NCBI GenBank assembly: GCA_021851875.1
Contig: JAJZQI010000004.1
Location: 120,536-184,535, forward strand
Direction of reading: 5' to 3'
Source of the DNA: Pseudomonadota bacterium
GTDB taxonomy: Bacteria; Pseudomonadota; Gammaproteobacteria; Burkholderiales; JAJZQI01
Length of the DNA: 64,000 bases
The notes below the pieces were generated by a model. The model worked only from the letters and a program-made list of their open reading frames with translations. It was not told the origin of the DNA and ran no database searches. A program made the translations under genes and the position numbers. This document shows positions 9,808 to 20,232 of this stretch, piece after piece; position 1 is the first letter of the stretch, and each line of letters starts with the position of its first letter.

Positions 9808-10410
9808 CTAGAGCGGACGACGGATGCTCACGCCACCGACCACGTCGCCCACGCGGTACTCGATCGACTGGGCGTCCGGGTACTCCAGCTTCAGCTTGCT
9901 CTGAACGCCGTCGCGCATATAGTTGGCCGCACCGTGACAATCCAGACACACCGCCCGCGCCCACATGGCGCGCATGTAGCGGTAGCTCTTGCCCTGGGCA
10001 TCATTGACCACTTCACCGAACTCGATGTTGTTCGGATCTTCGCCCTTGGCGGCTCGCTTGTCGAAGTCCTGCAGCACGCGCGTTTCCCATTCGTCAGCCG
10101 TCGCCAGCTTAACATTGCGCGGATGCAGGGACACGCGCTTGACCGGCCAGCCTGTTTCATGCGAAAGATCCTGAGCAATCACCGGTGCCGCGCTTTTGCA
10201 GACCGTCATGGCCGACGCGGGACCATTGCGCTGCAAGTCCTTTTTAATGGCACGACGCAGGCGCTGCATCATTTCCTCCGCTGTATCGCTGCTCTCGTGC
10301 GCATACTGCGCCAGCGGCAATGCCGCTTCTTCGGCGCGCGCCATATTGCAGGCGAGCAGCAGGAGCGGTATGGCCAGCCATACCTTACGTTTCATTAACC
10401 TGGATTTCAT
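9808..10410 (-). CDS. Periplasmic DUF3365/Tll0287-like protein with one CxxCH heme motif
   Basis: N-terminal signal sequence; CLDCHG motif near the C-terminus; YRYMRAMWARAVCLDCHG context. Confidence 0.75.
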   Translation of the reverse strand: MKSRLMKRKVWLAIPLLLLACNMARAEEAALPLAQYAHESSDTAEEMMQRLRRAIKKDLQRNGPASAMTVCKSAAPVIAQDLSHETGWPVKRVSLHPRNVKLATADEWETRVLQDFDKRAAKGEDPNNIEFGEVVNDAQGKSYRYMRAMWARAVCLDCHGAANYMRDGVQSKLKLEYPDAQSIEYRVGDVVGGVSIRRPL

Positions 10411-10454
10411 TTAATACCCGAATTTTAGTTTTTGTTTACCGCGCAACCGCCGCC

Positions 10455-11948
10455 TCACGCCCCGGACGATTGACGCCTCTCCCTTACAACGCCCCACACC
10501 GCCGGCAGCAGCGACAGCACCGCCAGCAGGATGACCGCCACATTACCCCACCAGATGTAGGGCGTGCTGCCGCCGTACCCCTGCGCCGTGCCGTTGAGCA
10601 CGCCCGGCACAAAGGTGGGCAGACGATCCAGCACCCGGCCGCGCTGATCGATGATGGCGGTCACACCGGTATTGGTGCTGCGCAACAGATACCGCCCCGT
10701 TTCCAGCGCCCGCGTCTGGGCAATCTGCACATGCTGCTCGGGCGCCAGCGAATCGCCGAACCAGGTATCGTCGCTCACATTCACCAGCACGGTGGCCTGC
10801 GGCAACTGGCGGATCACCTCCTCGCCGAATACATCCTCGTAGCAAATGCTGACCGCCACGTGCTGGCCGGCCACTTGCAGCGGCTTCTGGCTTACCCCGC
10901 CAGAGGAAAAATCGCTCATGGGAATATGCAGATACTGCAGCAAAGGCTGAAACAGCCAGGGTAAGGCCACATATTCACCGAACGGCACCAGGTGCGCCTT
11001 GCGATAGACCTGCGGCGGAGCCGAACCGAGACTGACGATGCTATTGTAATAGCGTCCGCCGTCCGGGTCGCTGTCCGCCAGCCCGACCAGCAGGTCGCCG
11101 GCATTCTTTTTCGCCCGCTGTGCCAGAAATGCAACATATTCCGGCGGCACATCGCGGTAAAACATCGGCAGAGCGGTTTCCGGCAACACAATCAGCCTGC
11201 CGCTGCTTTGTCTGACCAGCCCGGCGTAACTGTCGAGCGAGTTGTACAGGCGCTGCGGATCCCACTTGAGTCCCTGCTCGATATTTCCCTGCGTCAGGCT
11301 GACGGTGAACGGCGCGCCCTGCGGTTGGGTCCACTGCACCTGCTGCAACGCCCAACCGCCGCCCCACAACAGCAGCACGCCAAGCAGACTCGACCAGCGG
11401 GCCGCCGGCCAGCGGCACAACAGACTGGCCCCGGCCAGCAGCGCCAGACTGACACCGAACACCCCCAACACCGGCGCGTAACCGGCCAGCGGGCTGAACG
11501 GCACCTGCGAATAACCCAGCGCCAGCCAGGGAAACCCGGTAAAGATCCAGCCGCGCAGCCACTCCACCAGCACCCACAAGGCCGGCAAAGCCAGCAGCCG
11601 CTGGCCCGGTGTCGCGAAGAGCTGCTGCAGAACGCCCACCAACGCGGGGAAGAGCGCCAGAAAAGCGGCAAACAGCGCGGTAGCGAGCGCCGCCACCGGC
11701 ACGGGCATGCCGCCGTATACCTGCAGGCTGATATAGACCCAGCTGACACCGGCACCGAACAGCCCCAGTCCGAAACTCCAGCCCAGCAGGGCCGAGGCGC
11801 GCCAACCGGGGCTGCGCGACCACAGATAGAACAGCGGGGAAAGCGTCAACAGAGGCAACCAGAACAGTTGCAAAGGGGCAAATGCAGCTACGGTAAGCGC
11901 CCCAAGCAGCAGGGCAAGCAGGTAAGGCCAGTAAGCGGTCAGTTTCAC
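10455..11948 (-). CDS. lnt: Apolipoprotein N-acyltransferase
   Basis: 497 aa multi-TM protein with nitrilase domain: LIVLPETALP, YRKAHLVPFGEYVP-like, SICYEDVFGE. Confidence 0.95.
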   Translation of the reverse strand: MKLTAYWPYLLALLLGALTVAAFAPLQLFWLPLLTLSPLFYLWSRSPGWRASALLGWSFGLGLFGAGVSWVYISLQVYGGMPVPVAALATALFAAFLALFPALVGVLQQLFATPGQRLLALPALWVLVEWLRGWIFTGFPWLALGYSQVPFSPLAGYAPVLGVFGVSLALLAGASLLCRWPAARWSSLLGVLLLWGGGWALQQVQWTQPQGAPFTVSLTQGNIEQGLKWDPQRLYNSLDSYAGLVRQSSGRLIVLPETALPMFYRDVPPEYVAFLAQRAKKNAGDLLVGLADSDPDGGRYYNSIVSLGSAPPQVYRKAHLVPFGEYVALPWLFQPLLQYLHIPMSDFSSGGVSQKPLQVAGQHVAVSICYEDVFGEEVIRQLPQATVLVNVSDDTWFGDSLAPEQHVQIAQTRALETGRYLLRSTNTGVTAIIDQRGRVLDRLPTFVPGVLNGTAQGYGGSTPYIWWGNVAVILLAVLSLLPAVWGVVRERRQSSGA

Positions 11949-11993
11949 AGCCGGGCTCGGAAAATGAAAAGCAGGAAAGGGAATTTCCCGTGT

Positions 11994-12824
11994 TTATTCG
12001 GGCAGCGGCTCCACTCGCTCAACCAGCAGGCTATGAAGACGCCGGCTGTCGCCACGCAACACGGTAAAACGGAAGCCCGCGAAACTGGTTGCTTCGCCGC
12101 GCTGCGGCAAATGACCGAAATGATTGACCACCAGTCCGCCGATGGTATCGAATTCCTCGTCGTCCAGCTGACTGCCGAGCACTTCGTTGAAGTCGCTGAT
12201 CTGGGTCAACGCCTTGACCCGGAAGCGGCCGTGACGGTCGCGGATGATGTTTTCCTCGGCATCGTCGAAGTCGTGCTCGTCCTCAATGTCGCCGACGATC
12301 TGTTCCAGCACGTCCTCGATGGTGACCAACCCTGCCACGCCGCCATACTCGTCCACCACGATGGCGATGTGATTGCGGTTGCTGCGAAACTCTTTCAGCA
12401 ACACGTTGAGCCGCTTGGATTCGGGCACGAACACGGCCGGCCGCAGCATATCGCGCACATCGGTCTCCACCTTGGCGTAGTAGCGCAGCATGTCCTTGGC
12501 CAGCAGGATGCCGATGACCTGATCCTTTTCCCCATCCACCACCGGAAAACGCGAATGCGCCGTGTCGAGCATTTTCGGCAGGAATGCCTCCGGCGCATCA
12601 TTGATGTCGATCACGTCCATCTGCGAACGCGGGATCATCACTTCGCGCACCTGCATTTCCGATACCTGCAGCACGCCTTCGATCATGGACAGGGCGTCCC
12701 CGTCGAGCAGGTGCCGGTCATAGGCCCCCCGCAGCAGTTCGACCAGCTGCTCGCGGTCTTCCGGCTCGCGCAGCAGCAATGCGCTCAATCGTTCAAGCCA
12801 ACTCGGTTTGGGGGAATCTTCCAT
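11994..12824 (-). CDS. corC: HlyC/CorC family protein (tandem CBS, transporter-associated domain)
   Basis: VMIPRSQMDVIDINDAPEAFL, VVDEYGGVAGLVTIEDVLEQIVGDIEDE. Confidence 0.92.
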   Translation of the reverse strand: MEDSPKPSWLERLSALLLREPEDREQLVELLRGAYDRHLLDGDALSMIEGVLQVSEMQVREVMIPRSQMDVIDINDAPEAFLPKMLDTAHSRFPVVDGEKDQVIGILLAKDMLRYYAKVETDVRDMLRPAVFVPESKRLNVLLKEFRSNRNHIAIVVDEYGGVAGLVTIEDVLEQIVGDIEDEHDFDDAEENIIRDRHGRFRVKALTQISDFNEVLGSQLDDEEFDTIGGLVVNHFGHLPQRGEATSFAGFRFTVLRGDSRRLHSLLVERVEPLPE

Positions 12825-12834
12825 GGTTGCGACA

Positions 12835-13296
12835 TTACTCCATCACGTCGGGATAAGGGTCAGGGTAACCCAGATTCATGACAATTTCACGCTCGCGCGC
12901 TTCCATCACCTCCGCCTCGGCGTCGGTTTCATGATCATAACCCTGCAGGTGCAACACGCCGTGCACCGTCAGGTGACAATAGTGGGCTGCAACGGTCTTG
13001 CCCTGTTCGCCCGCCTCGCGCTCGATCACCGGCGCGCACAGAACAATGTCGCCCATCAGCGGCAAATCGACATCGGGCATTTCGTCAAACACAAACGTGA
13101 GCACATTGGTGGCGTAATCCTTGCCGCGGTAGTCGCGGTTAAGCATCCGCCCTTCCTCGGCGCCCACCAGACGCAGACCGATCTCCGCCTCGCGCTCCAG
13201 TGCGGCCGTCACCCAACGGCGGAACTGCGCCCGCGTCGGCACGCCTGCCATCGGTACGGCATATTGCACGGCCAGCGACAGCTGCTTGCGCGCCAT
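12835..13296 (-). CDS. ybeY: Endoribonuclease YbeY
   Basis: [28 protein letters not shown] metal-binding signature; located between phoH-like and corC. Confidence 0.93.
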   Translation of the reverse strand: MARKQLSLAVQYAVPMAGVPTRAQFRRWVTAALEREAEIGLRLVGAEEGRMLNRDYRGKDYATNVLTFVFDEMPDVDLPLMGDIVLCAPVIEREAGEQGKTVAAHYCHLTVHGVLHLQGYDHETDAEAEVMEAREREIVMNLGYPDPYPDVME

Positions 13297-14258
13297 CAGT
13301 CGCGCGCCTGTTTTTTCTTGTCGAACGCGGCGTAGGCGTTGACGATCTGCTGCACCAGCGGGTGGCGCACCACGTCTTCCGCCTGGAAATGCGTGAAGGC
13401 GATGCCGCGGACCTTTTCCAGCACCTCGCGCGCTTCCAGCAAACCGCTTTTATGACCGCGCGGCAAGTCGATCTGCGACAGGTCGCCGGTCACCACCGCC
13501 TTGGCGCCGAAGCCGATACGCGTCAGGAACATTTTCATCTGTTCCGGCGTGGTGTTCTGCGCTTCATCGAGAATGATGAAAGCGTGGTTAAGCGTGCGTC
13601 CGCGCATGTAGGCCAGCGGGGCGATCTCGATGGCGCCGCGTTCGAACAGCTTGCCCACCTTTTCGAAGCCCATCAGGTCATACAGCGCATCGTACAAGGG
13701 CCGCAAATAGGGATCGACCTTCTGCGCCAGATCGCCCGGCAGGAAACCCAGCCGCTCGCCCGCTTCGACCGCCGGACGGACCAGGATGATGCGCTTGACC
13801 AGGTCGCGCTCCAGCGCATCCACCGCGCTGGCGACCGCCAGATAGGTCTTGCCGGTGCCGGCCGGGCCGATGCCGAAGGTGATGTCGTGCTGCTGAATCT
13901 GTGTCAGGTAGTCATTCTGCCTTGGCGTACGGCCGTGCAGGTCGGCGCGCCGTGTCAGCAACACCGGCGCGGCTCCCTGCGCGCCCGCCTCGGTGGTCTG
14001 GTGCTGCACCTCCACCAACGCCAGCTGCACGTCCTCCACATCCAGCTCGTGCTGCGAGCGCTCGTACAGCAGGCGCAACACATCCAGCGCCAGACGGCTG
14101 GCGGCCGGCTTGCCGGACACGCCGAATTTCTCGCCGCGGCGGGCAATGGTCACATCCAGGGCGTTCTCGATCTGCCGCAGGTGCTCGTCCAGCGCACCGC
14201 AGAGGTTGGCCAGGCGGTCATTGTCGACCGGGGTAAAGGCGATGTCTTTCTGGCTCAT
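13296..14258 (-). CDS. ybeZ: PhoH family protein
   Basis: [46 protein letters not shown]. Confidence 0.93.
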   Translation of the reverse strand: MSQKDIAFTPVDNDRLANLCGALDEHLRQIENALDVTIARRGEKFGVSGKPAASRLALDVLRLLYERSQHELDVEDVQLALVEVQHQTTEAGAQGAAPVLLTRRADLHGRTPRQNDYLTQIQQHDITFGIGPAGTGKTYLAVASAVDALERDLVKRIILVRPAVEAGERLGFLPGDLAQKVDPYLRPLYDALYDLMGFEKVGKLFERGAIEIAPLAYMRGRTLNHAFIILDEAQNTTPEQMKMFLTRIGFGAKAVVTGDLSQIDLPRGHKSGLLEAREVLEKVRGIAFTHFQAEDVVRHPLVQQIVNAYAAFDKKKQARD

Positions 14259-15586
14259 GCTGCGCTGGTCACAATCTCGCCGCGCAGGCTATGCGGCAGC
14301 GCCTCGGTAATGTTGACGGCCACGAAATGTCCGATCAGGCGGGGATTGCCGGCAAAATTGACAATGCGGTTATTCTCGGTACGCCCCATCAATTCGCCGG
14401 CATCCTTCTTGGACGGCCCTTCCACCAGAATCTTTTGCACCGAGCCCACCATGCTGCGGCTGATCGTCTGCACCTGCTCGTCCAATTGTTTTTGCAAACG
14501 CGCCAGACGGGCCGATTTGGCGTCCTTGCTCACATCATCGGGCAAATCAGACGCCGGCGTACCGGGGCGCGGGCTGTAAATGAAGCTGAAGCTGGCATCG
14601 AAACCCACTTCCTGCACCAGCTTCATGGTGGCCTCGAAATCAGCCTCCGTCTCGCCCGGAAAGCCGACGATGAAGTCGGACGAGAGGGAGATATCCGGCC
14701 GCACCTTGCGCAGGCGGCGGATGATGGATTTGTATTCCAGCGCCGTGTAACCGCGCTTCATGGCCGCCAGAATACGGTCCGAGCCGCATTGCACCGGCAG
14801 GTGCAGGTGGCTCACCAGTTTCGGCACGCTGGCGTATGCATCGATCAGGCGCTGGGTGAATTCAACCGGGTGCGAAGTGGTGTAGCGTATCCGCTCGATG
14901 CCGGGAATCTCCGCCACATACTCCAGCAAATGGGCGAAATCGGCGATTCCGCCGTCGTGCAGCATGCCACGGTAGGCATTGACGTTCTGCCCCAGCAAGG
15001 TCACTTCCTTCACGCCGCCGGCGGCCAGCTCCGCCACCTCGGCGATCACGTCGTCGAACGGGCGCGACACTTCCTCGCCGCGGGTATAGGGCACCACGCA
15101 GAAGGTGCAGTACTTGCTGCACCCTTCCATCACCGAAACGAAAGCCGATGCGCCTTCCACCCGGGCGGGCGGCAAGTGGTCGAATTTCTCGATTTCCGGG
15201 AAGGAGATATCCACCTGGGCACGGCCGGTGGATTTGCGCGCCGCCATCAATTGCGGCAGGCGATGCAAGGTCTGCGGACCGAACACCACGTCGACATACG
15301 GCGCGCGCTTGACGATGGCATCGCCCTCCTGGCTGGCCACACAGCCGCCCACGCCGATGATGAGATTGGGATTCTGCTGCTTCAGGTGCCTGATGCGGCC
15401 GAGATCGTGGAACACCTTCTCCTGGGCTTTTTCGCGCACGGAGCAGGTGTTGAAGAGAATCACGTCGGCCTCTGCGGGATTTTCCGTCAGCGTCATGCCT
15501 TCGGCGTCGCCGAGAATATCGGCCATCTTGTCCGAGTCGTACTCGTTCATCTGACAACCGAAGGTCTTGATATAAACTTTGCTCAT
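14255..15586 (-). CDS. miaB: tRNA-2-methylthio-N6-dimethylallyladenosine synthase
   Basis: [21 protein letters not shown]; radical [18 protein letters not shown]. Confidence 0.96.
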   Translation of the reverse strand: MSKVYIKTFGCQMNEYDSDKMADILGDAEGMTLTENPAEADVILFNTCSVREKAQEKVFHDLGRIRHLKQQNPNLIIGVGGCVASQEGDAIVKRAPYVDVVFGPQTLHRLPQLMAARKSTGRAQVDISFPEIEKFDHLPPARVEGASAFVSVMEGCSKYCTFCVVPYTRGEEVSRPFDDVIAEVAELAAGGVKEVTLLGQNVNAYRGMLHDGGIADFAHLLEYVAEIPGIERIRYTTSHPVEFTQRLIDAYASVPKLVSHLHLPVQCGSDRILAAMKRGYTALEYKSIIRRLRKVRPDISLSSDFIVGFPGETEADFEATMKLVQEVGFDASFSFIYSPRPGTPASDLPDDVSKDAKSARLARLQKQLDEQVQTISRSMVGSVQKILVEGPSKKDAGELMGRTENNRIVNFAGNPRLIGHFVAVNITEALPHSLRGEIVTSAA

Positions 15587-15643
15587 GCCTGAAAAAGGGG
15601 AAAAAGATACACAGCCGGGGCGGCTTTATTCAGCGGGAAAATA

Positions 15644-15961
15644 TCAACGGCTTGGCGCGCTGGCCTGCTCTTCGGGCGACAGGATCCAGATATTGCGCAC
15701 CTGTCCCTGGCCATCCACCCGGTAATACACGGAGGCAGACTGGGGCAGCATGCCGCCTACAATGCTGAGATTATTCTGGTCGTACACCACAGCCCCGGGC
15801 GACAACTGCAGCACCTTGCCGTCGATACGCACCAGCGGGTATTCCACCCCCTGCAACCTGCCGGGATGGGCATCCGCCGGAAACGCGCGACCGGCCAGCG
15901 CCGAAAAGGACGCCAGCATGCTCACCGTAGCGAAGAAAAGAGTCACAATATACCGATTCAT
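15644..15961 (-). CDS. Hypothetical exported protein
   Basis: ORF from ATG 15961: MNRYIVTLFFATVSMLASFSALAGRAFPADAHPGRLQGVEYPLVRIDGK...; signal peptide evident. Confidence 0.6.
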   Translation of the reverse strand: MNRYIVTLFFATVSMLASFSALAGRAFPADAHPGRLQGVEYPLVRIDGKVLQLSPGAVVYDQNNLSIVGGMLPQSASVYYRVDGQGQVRNIWILSPEEQASAPSR

Positions 15962-16029
15962 ACAGCGCATTATGGGTGTGCAACCAATGAAATTCAAGTA
16001 CGAACCGACGAGCGGGCCAAAAAACAAAA

Positions 16030-16050
16030 GGGGCTGACAACGTCAGCCCC
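16030..16050 (-). terminator. Rho-independent terminator downstream of tRNA-Met
   Basis: Perfect 9-bp stem GGGGCTGAC-AAC-GTCAGCCCC; minus strand continues TTTTGTTTTTT. Confidence 0.9.
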
Positions 16051-16061
16051 TGGTAAAACTT

Positions 16062-16138
<77 letters not shown>

Positions 16139-16198
16139 ACGACAGGGGCGCAATTATACAAGAATATCGCCCTGTGTCAAACCCATTGAACAAAAAAC

Positions 16199-17224
16199 TC
16201 AACCCGCCTGGCATTCGCCGTCGGCGCAACAATCCACCTCAACCACCACATGCGCCAGGTGAGGGATATGATCCAACAGACTACGGTAGTAATCGGGCGT
16301 CTGCGGATAGTGCGTCACAATCGCAATGACGGCCGACAACGCCTGCGGCCCGACGTGCCAGACATGCAGATCGGCCACCCGGTTATCGTGATCGCTTTCG
16401 ATGGCCTGCCGGATCGCCACCGGCACCTTCTGGCTGACCCCGCTGTCAAGCAGCACGCCGCTGGTGGCACGAATCAAGCCGATCGACCAGCTGGCAATCA
16501 CGATTGCACCGACCAGCCCCATCATCGGATCGAGCCAGACCCAGCCATAATATTTGCCGGCCAACAGGGCTGTAATGGCAAACACCGATGTCAGCGCATC
16601 GGCCAGCACGTGGATGTAGGCGGCGCGCAAGTTGTGGTCATGCGGGTGTTCGTCATGCCCGTGAGCGTGGTGGTCACGGGCATGCTGCGCATGATGCTTA
16701 TGGTGGTCGTCATCATGCTCGCCCGCGTGGTCGTCTTGATGGCCATGGTGGTGGCCATGGTGGTGCTCGTGTGCGCCATGCAGAATAAGGCCGCTGACGA
16801 TATTCGCCAGCAGCCCCAGAACGGCGATCCCGATGGCTTCGTTGAAATGAATCGGCTGCGGCTCGATCAGGCGCATGGCGGATTCCAGCACCATCATCAG
16901 CCCCACGACCGCCAGCGCCGTGGCACTGGCAAAACCGCCCAGCGCGCTGACCTTGCCGGTGCCGAAGGTAAACTGCGGGTTGTTGGCATGGCGGCGGGCA
17001 TAGCGGTAGGCAAACAAGGCGATACCAAAGGCAGCCACGTGCGTCGCCATGTGCCAGCCGTCCGCCAGCAGCGCCATGGAGCCGTAAGCCAGGCCGGCCA
17101 CGATTTCGGCCACCATCATGACGAAGGTCAGCAGCATGACGCGGGCGGTGCTCTTTTCCGCCTGTGCATGTTCCACCACGAAATCGTGCGAATGGCGCTT
17201 CCGTTCCAACGTTTGGGTATGCAT
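16199..17224 (-). CDS. Cation diffusion facilitator, DmeF/CzcD-like, with long His-rich loop
   Basis: CDF transmembrane helices; loop HGAHEHHHGHHHGHQDDHAGEHDDDHHKHHAQHARDHHAHGHDEHPHDHN; C-terminal CCADGEC. Confidence 0.9.
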   Translation of the reverse strand: MHTQTLERKRHSHDFVVEHAQAEKSTARVMLLTFVMMVAEIVAGLAYGSMALLADGWHMATHVAAFGIALFAYRYARRHANNPQFTFGTGKVSALGGFASATALAVVGLMMVLESAMRLIEPQPIHFNEAIGIAVLGLLANIVSGLILHGAHEHHHGHHHGHQDDHAGEHDDDHHKHHAQHARDHHAHGHDEHPHDHNLRAAYIHVLADALTSVFAITALLAGKYYGWVWLDPMMGLVGAIVIASWSIGLIRATSGVLLDSGVSQKVPVAIRQAIESDHDNRVADLHVWHVGPQALSAVIAIVTHYPQTPDYYRSLLDHIPHLAHVVVEVDCCADGECQAG

Positions 17225-17238
17225 GGCGATCAGAATAT

Positions 17239-17253
17239 TGATAATGAGAATGA
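17239..17253. promoter_or_regulatory. Candidate Fur-like box
   Basis: TGATAATGAGAATGA matches the 7-1-7 consensus TGATAATNATTATCA at 11 of 14 defined positions by hand; 15 bp upstream of the CDF start codon. Confidence 0.35.
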
Positions 17254-17309
17254 CTGTCAGTATACCCGAGTGGGCAAGGGGAAGGTAAGCCGCTCTTGCC
17301 CTATTGGCA

Positions 17310-18680
17310 TTACTGCAACATGAATGTCTCGTATTCCAGCCGCTGCATCACGCGGTCAAGCAGAACCAGCGAAACCAGCAGCGCCAGAGTCACCGCAACG
17401 GCAAAACCGTAGCCGTACAAGGGCGCCCCGATCTGCAGGGTAAAGGACGTCAGCAGGTAGTTGAGCACGACAAACAAGGCTGCCACAAACAGCGCCTCGC
17501 GCCGCTTGTCAAAGTAGAACAGCACATTGAGCACGGACATCAGGGCCACCTGCAGCGACGCTGCCAGCATGTCAATGTAAGTGAGCGGCAGATACAGCTG
17601 GGAAATGTTGAACAGGCGCAGAATCTCGGGGCCGATGGCAAAAAACAGCAGCACCGCCAGCGACTGGATTTTAACGATTTCAAAAATCCCCTGCCGCAGT
17701 ACGAACACCATCTCGTCACGCATGTTTTCGATGTGTTCGAGCGTACCGCCCTCACGCACCGCATTGTAAAAGCGGTCGTAATATTCGACGAAATCTGTTT
17801 CGATCCGCACCAGAAATACCGCCATGCCCGGAATCACGCTGAGGTAGGCGATAAAAATCGGCAAATCGTAGATGATCGAAGCCCGCAACGGACCAATGAC
17901 CGCCTCGCTGGTGTCGGGCGAGAACCAGAACAGGAATTTGTCCGTCCAGATCCCCAGGTTATATAAAAACCCGGTCAGCAACAGCGAGGGAAACATCCGT
18001 CCCCGCCGCAGGAAGTCGAATTCGATCAACTTTTCCGACGGATAGCCGCGCACAATGACGGTGATCATGCCCATCAGCAGAACAAAATTGCCGATCACGA
18101 AACCCAGCAGCAAGCCTTCCATGCCCAACGGCCGCAAACCCAGGGCGGCCAGCACGGTAACGGTGTAGCCCACCGCGAACAAGGCGACAATGGTTTTGTA
18201 TTCCTTCAAGCCGGACAGCAGCACCGTGGCCATCCAGATGGCCGAAAGGATGACGAAACCGGTCATCATCAGAATGGAATACAGCAGGGACTGATGTTTG
18301 AACAACGTGAACGCCACCACCAGACCGAACGAGCCGGTCAGGCTGATGATCAGCAGCAGCGCGCCGTTGAAATTGGGCACCACGCGCCAGTCCTCTTTCT
18401 CGAACAGCCGATCCGACACGTAGCGGGTAAAACCCAGCTGCAAGATGCCCGTGAAGATCAGGCTGATGGCCATCAGCCACGTGACCGACACCTGGAACTG
18501 GGCGATCAGGATATCGGGGACCACCACGGCAATACTGAGGAAACCGATGATCAGAATGCCCAGAATCGACAGAATCCAAGGCCCCGAACCAATCACGCCG
18601 GCAAAGGTATAGGCCTGCAGCACCCCGCTCAGGCTATCCTTTTTCAACAATTTGCGCAGTTCGAACCCGATGCCCGCCAT
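17310..18680 (-). CDS. pelG: Pel polysaccharide export membrane protein PelG
   Basis: MAGIGFELRKLLKKDSLSGVLQAYTFAGVIGSGPWILSILGILIIG; multi-TM; last gene of the pel operon. Confidence 0.93.
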   Translation of the reverse strand: MAGIGFELRKLLKKDSLSGVLQAYTFAGVIGSGPWILSILGILIIGFLSIAVVVPDILIAQFQVSVTWLMAISLIFTGILQLGFTRYVSDRLFEKEDWRVVPNFNGALLLIISLTGSFGLVVAFTLFKHQSLLYSILMMTGFVILSAIWMATVLLSGLKEYKTIVALFAVGYTVTVLAALGLRPLGMEGLLLGFVIGNFVLLMGMITVIVRGYPSEKLIEFDFLRRGRMFPSLLLTGFLYNLGIWTDKFLFWFSPDTSEAVIGPLRASIIYDLPIFIAYLSVIPGMAVFLVRIETDFVEYYDRFYNAVREGGTLEHIENMRDEMVFVLRQGIFEIVKIQSLAVLLFFAIGPEILRLFNISQLYLPLTYIDMLAASLQVALMSVLNVLFYFDKRREALFVAALFVVLNYLLTSFTLQIGAPLYGYGFAVAVTLALLVSLVLLDRVMQRLEYETFMLQ

Positions 18681-20230
18681 CAGCTTGCTCCCATGCCATC
18701 CTGCGCCGCGGCCAGCGCCAGGGCATTGCGGTAGGTCTCGCGATACCGTTCGATCATGAGCGGCTGACTGTAATAGGCCTCCACCCGTTTGACGCCGGCC
18801 TGCTGGGCCCGCTGCCATGCTGCCGGATTGGTCAGCAGCTCCAGCGCCGCATCCGCCAATGCGGCTGGATCGGCGATATTGACGATGCGGCCGGATGCGC
18901 CGATCGCCCGATCCGCCTCCTCCAATCCCTCCACCAGTTGGCGGCAGGAACCGACATCGGTGCTGACGCAGGGCACGCCGGCCGCATAGCCTTCCAGTAT
19001 GGCCAGCGGCAACGCTTCGCTGATGGACGAGAGCACAACGAGGCCGATTTGCGGCAGCAGATCGGTGATTTGCTGGAAACCCAGGAAACGCACCTTGTCG
19101 CTCAAGCCCAGGCTATCGACCAGGGCGTGGCATTCCGCCGCATATTGCGGGTCTTCATCTTCCGGTCCGGCGATCCAACCCTCGGCATCCGGCATGCGGT
19201 TAACCACCGTGCGCATGGCACGGATAAACGTCTTGATGTCCTTGATCGGCACCACCCGCCCGATCAGGCAGAGGATGGGCGGCGGAGCAACGGGGCGTTG
19301 CTGTCGCAGGAGGGCCAAGCGGGCAACATCGACGCCGTTGGGAATGTTGCGGGTCTTTTCCGGCGGCGCGCCGTCCGCAATCTGCCGCAAGCGGTTTTCT
19401 TCATACAGGGCGATGATATCGTCCGCCGAGCTATAACACATACGCCCGAGGGACTCGAAAAAACGCACCCACATTTCGCGGAAATAACCCACCTGGGTCG
19501 AGTCGCGCTCAAACGCACTGCGGTTGTCGCGCACCCAGTTGGCCTGAAACAGGTCGATCTTGCGTTCCTTGGTATAAATACCGTGTTCCGACAGCACCAG
19601 CGGCATGCCCCGCAAATGCTTGGTTAGCGCGCCGAGAAAACCGGCATAACCGGTCGAAACAGTATGCAGCACCCGCACCTGCGGCATCTTGTGCGCCACC
19701 TCGAGCAAGCGCCAGATCGGCGCATGCATGATGCGCACGGTCCAGAAGAAATCGACAAAAGAGGGGTCGTAACAATACTGCTGATAGACTTTTTTAATGA
19801 AGTCCCAGGATGTTTCCGCGTGCAGGAAGTGCGAGTAATCGAGCGATTTGCCCGGCTCGCACTGCGGCAGCAGGCGGAAAAACAAATCCTGCGCCTCGGG
19901 ATGAGCCTGCGGTGTCCGGAAGTACTGATGCAAATCCTCCAGCTGCTGCGTGGCCTTGCGGTCGCCGTGTATGCTGCGCGTCACCGGCTTTTGCTCAGGA
20001 TCGTGGATGTAGTGCGTTTCCACGTGTACCACATTATCCGGCAGGGCGTACTTCATTGCGCCGTAATCTTCCGGCGTGCTGCCGATAAAAATCACGGCAA
20101 AGGTGTATTCGGGAAAAGCCCGAATGATCTGGTTCACCCAGCTGGACACGCCTCCGCTGACGTAAGGAAAGGTCCCCTCCAACAGCAGGCCGATGTCGGC
20201 CGAAGAGGCTTTGGGCAGATGTTCGCTCAT
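18680..20230 (-). CDS. pelF: Pel glycosyltransferase PelF (GT4-like)
   Basis: MSEHLPKASSADIGLLLEGTFPYVSGGVSSWVNQIIRAFPEYTFAVIFIGS; SSISEALPLAILEGYAAGVPCVSTDVGSC. Confidence 0.95.
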   Translation of the reverse strand: MSEHLPKASSADIGLLLEGTFPYVSGGVSSWVNQIIRAFPEYTFAVIFIGSTPEDYGAMKYALPDNVVHVETHYIHDPEQKPVTRSIHGDRKATQQLEDLHQYFRTPQAHPEAQDLFFRLLPQCEPGKSLDYSHFLHAETSWDFIKKVYQQYCYDPSFVDFFWTVRIMHAPIWRLLEVAHKMPQVRVLHTVSTGYAGFLGALTKHLRGMPLVLSEHGIYTKERKIDLFQANWVRDNRSAFERDSTQVGYFREMWVRFFESLGRMCYSSADDIIALYEENRLRQIADGAPPEKTRNIPNGVDVARLALLRQQRPVAPPPILCLIGRVVPIKDIKTFIRAMRTVVNRMPDAEGWIAGPEDEDPQYAAECHALVDSLGLSDKVRFLGFQQITDLLPQIGLVVLSSISEALPLAILEGYAAGVPCVSTDVGSCRQLVEGLEEADRAIGASGRIVNIADPAALADAALELLTNPAAWQRAQQAGVKRVEAYYSQPLMIERYRETYRNALALAAAQDGMGAS

Positions 20231-20232
20231 AA

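Noticed and set aside
10992-12881. + strand ORF of 629 aa spanning lnt and corC
   Set aside because: Crosses two well-supported minus-strand genes and has shadow-frame composition.
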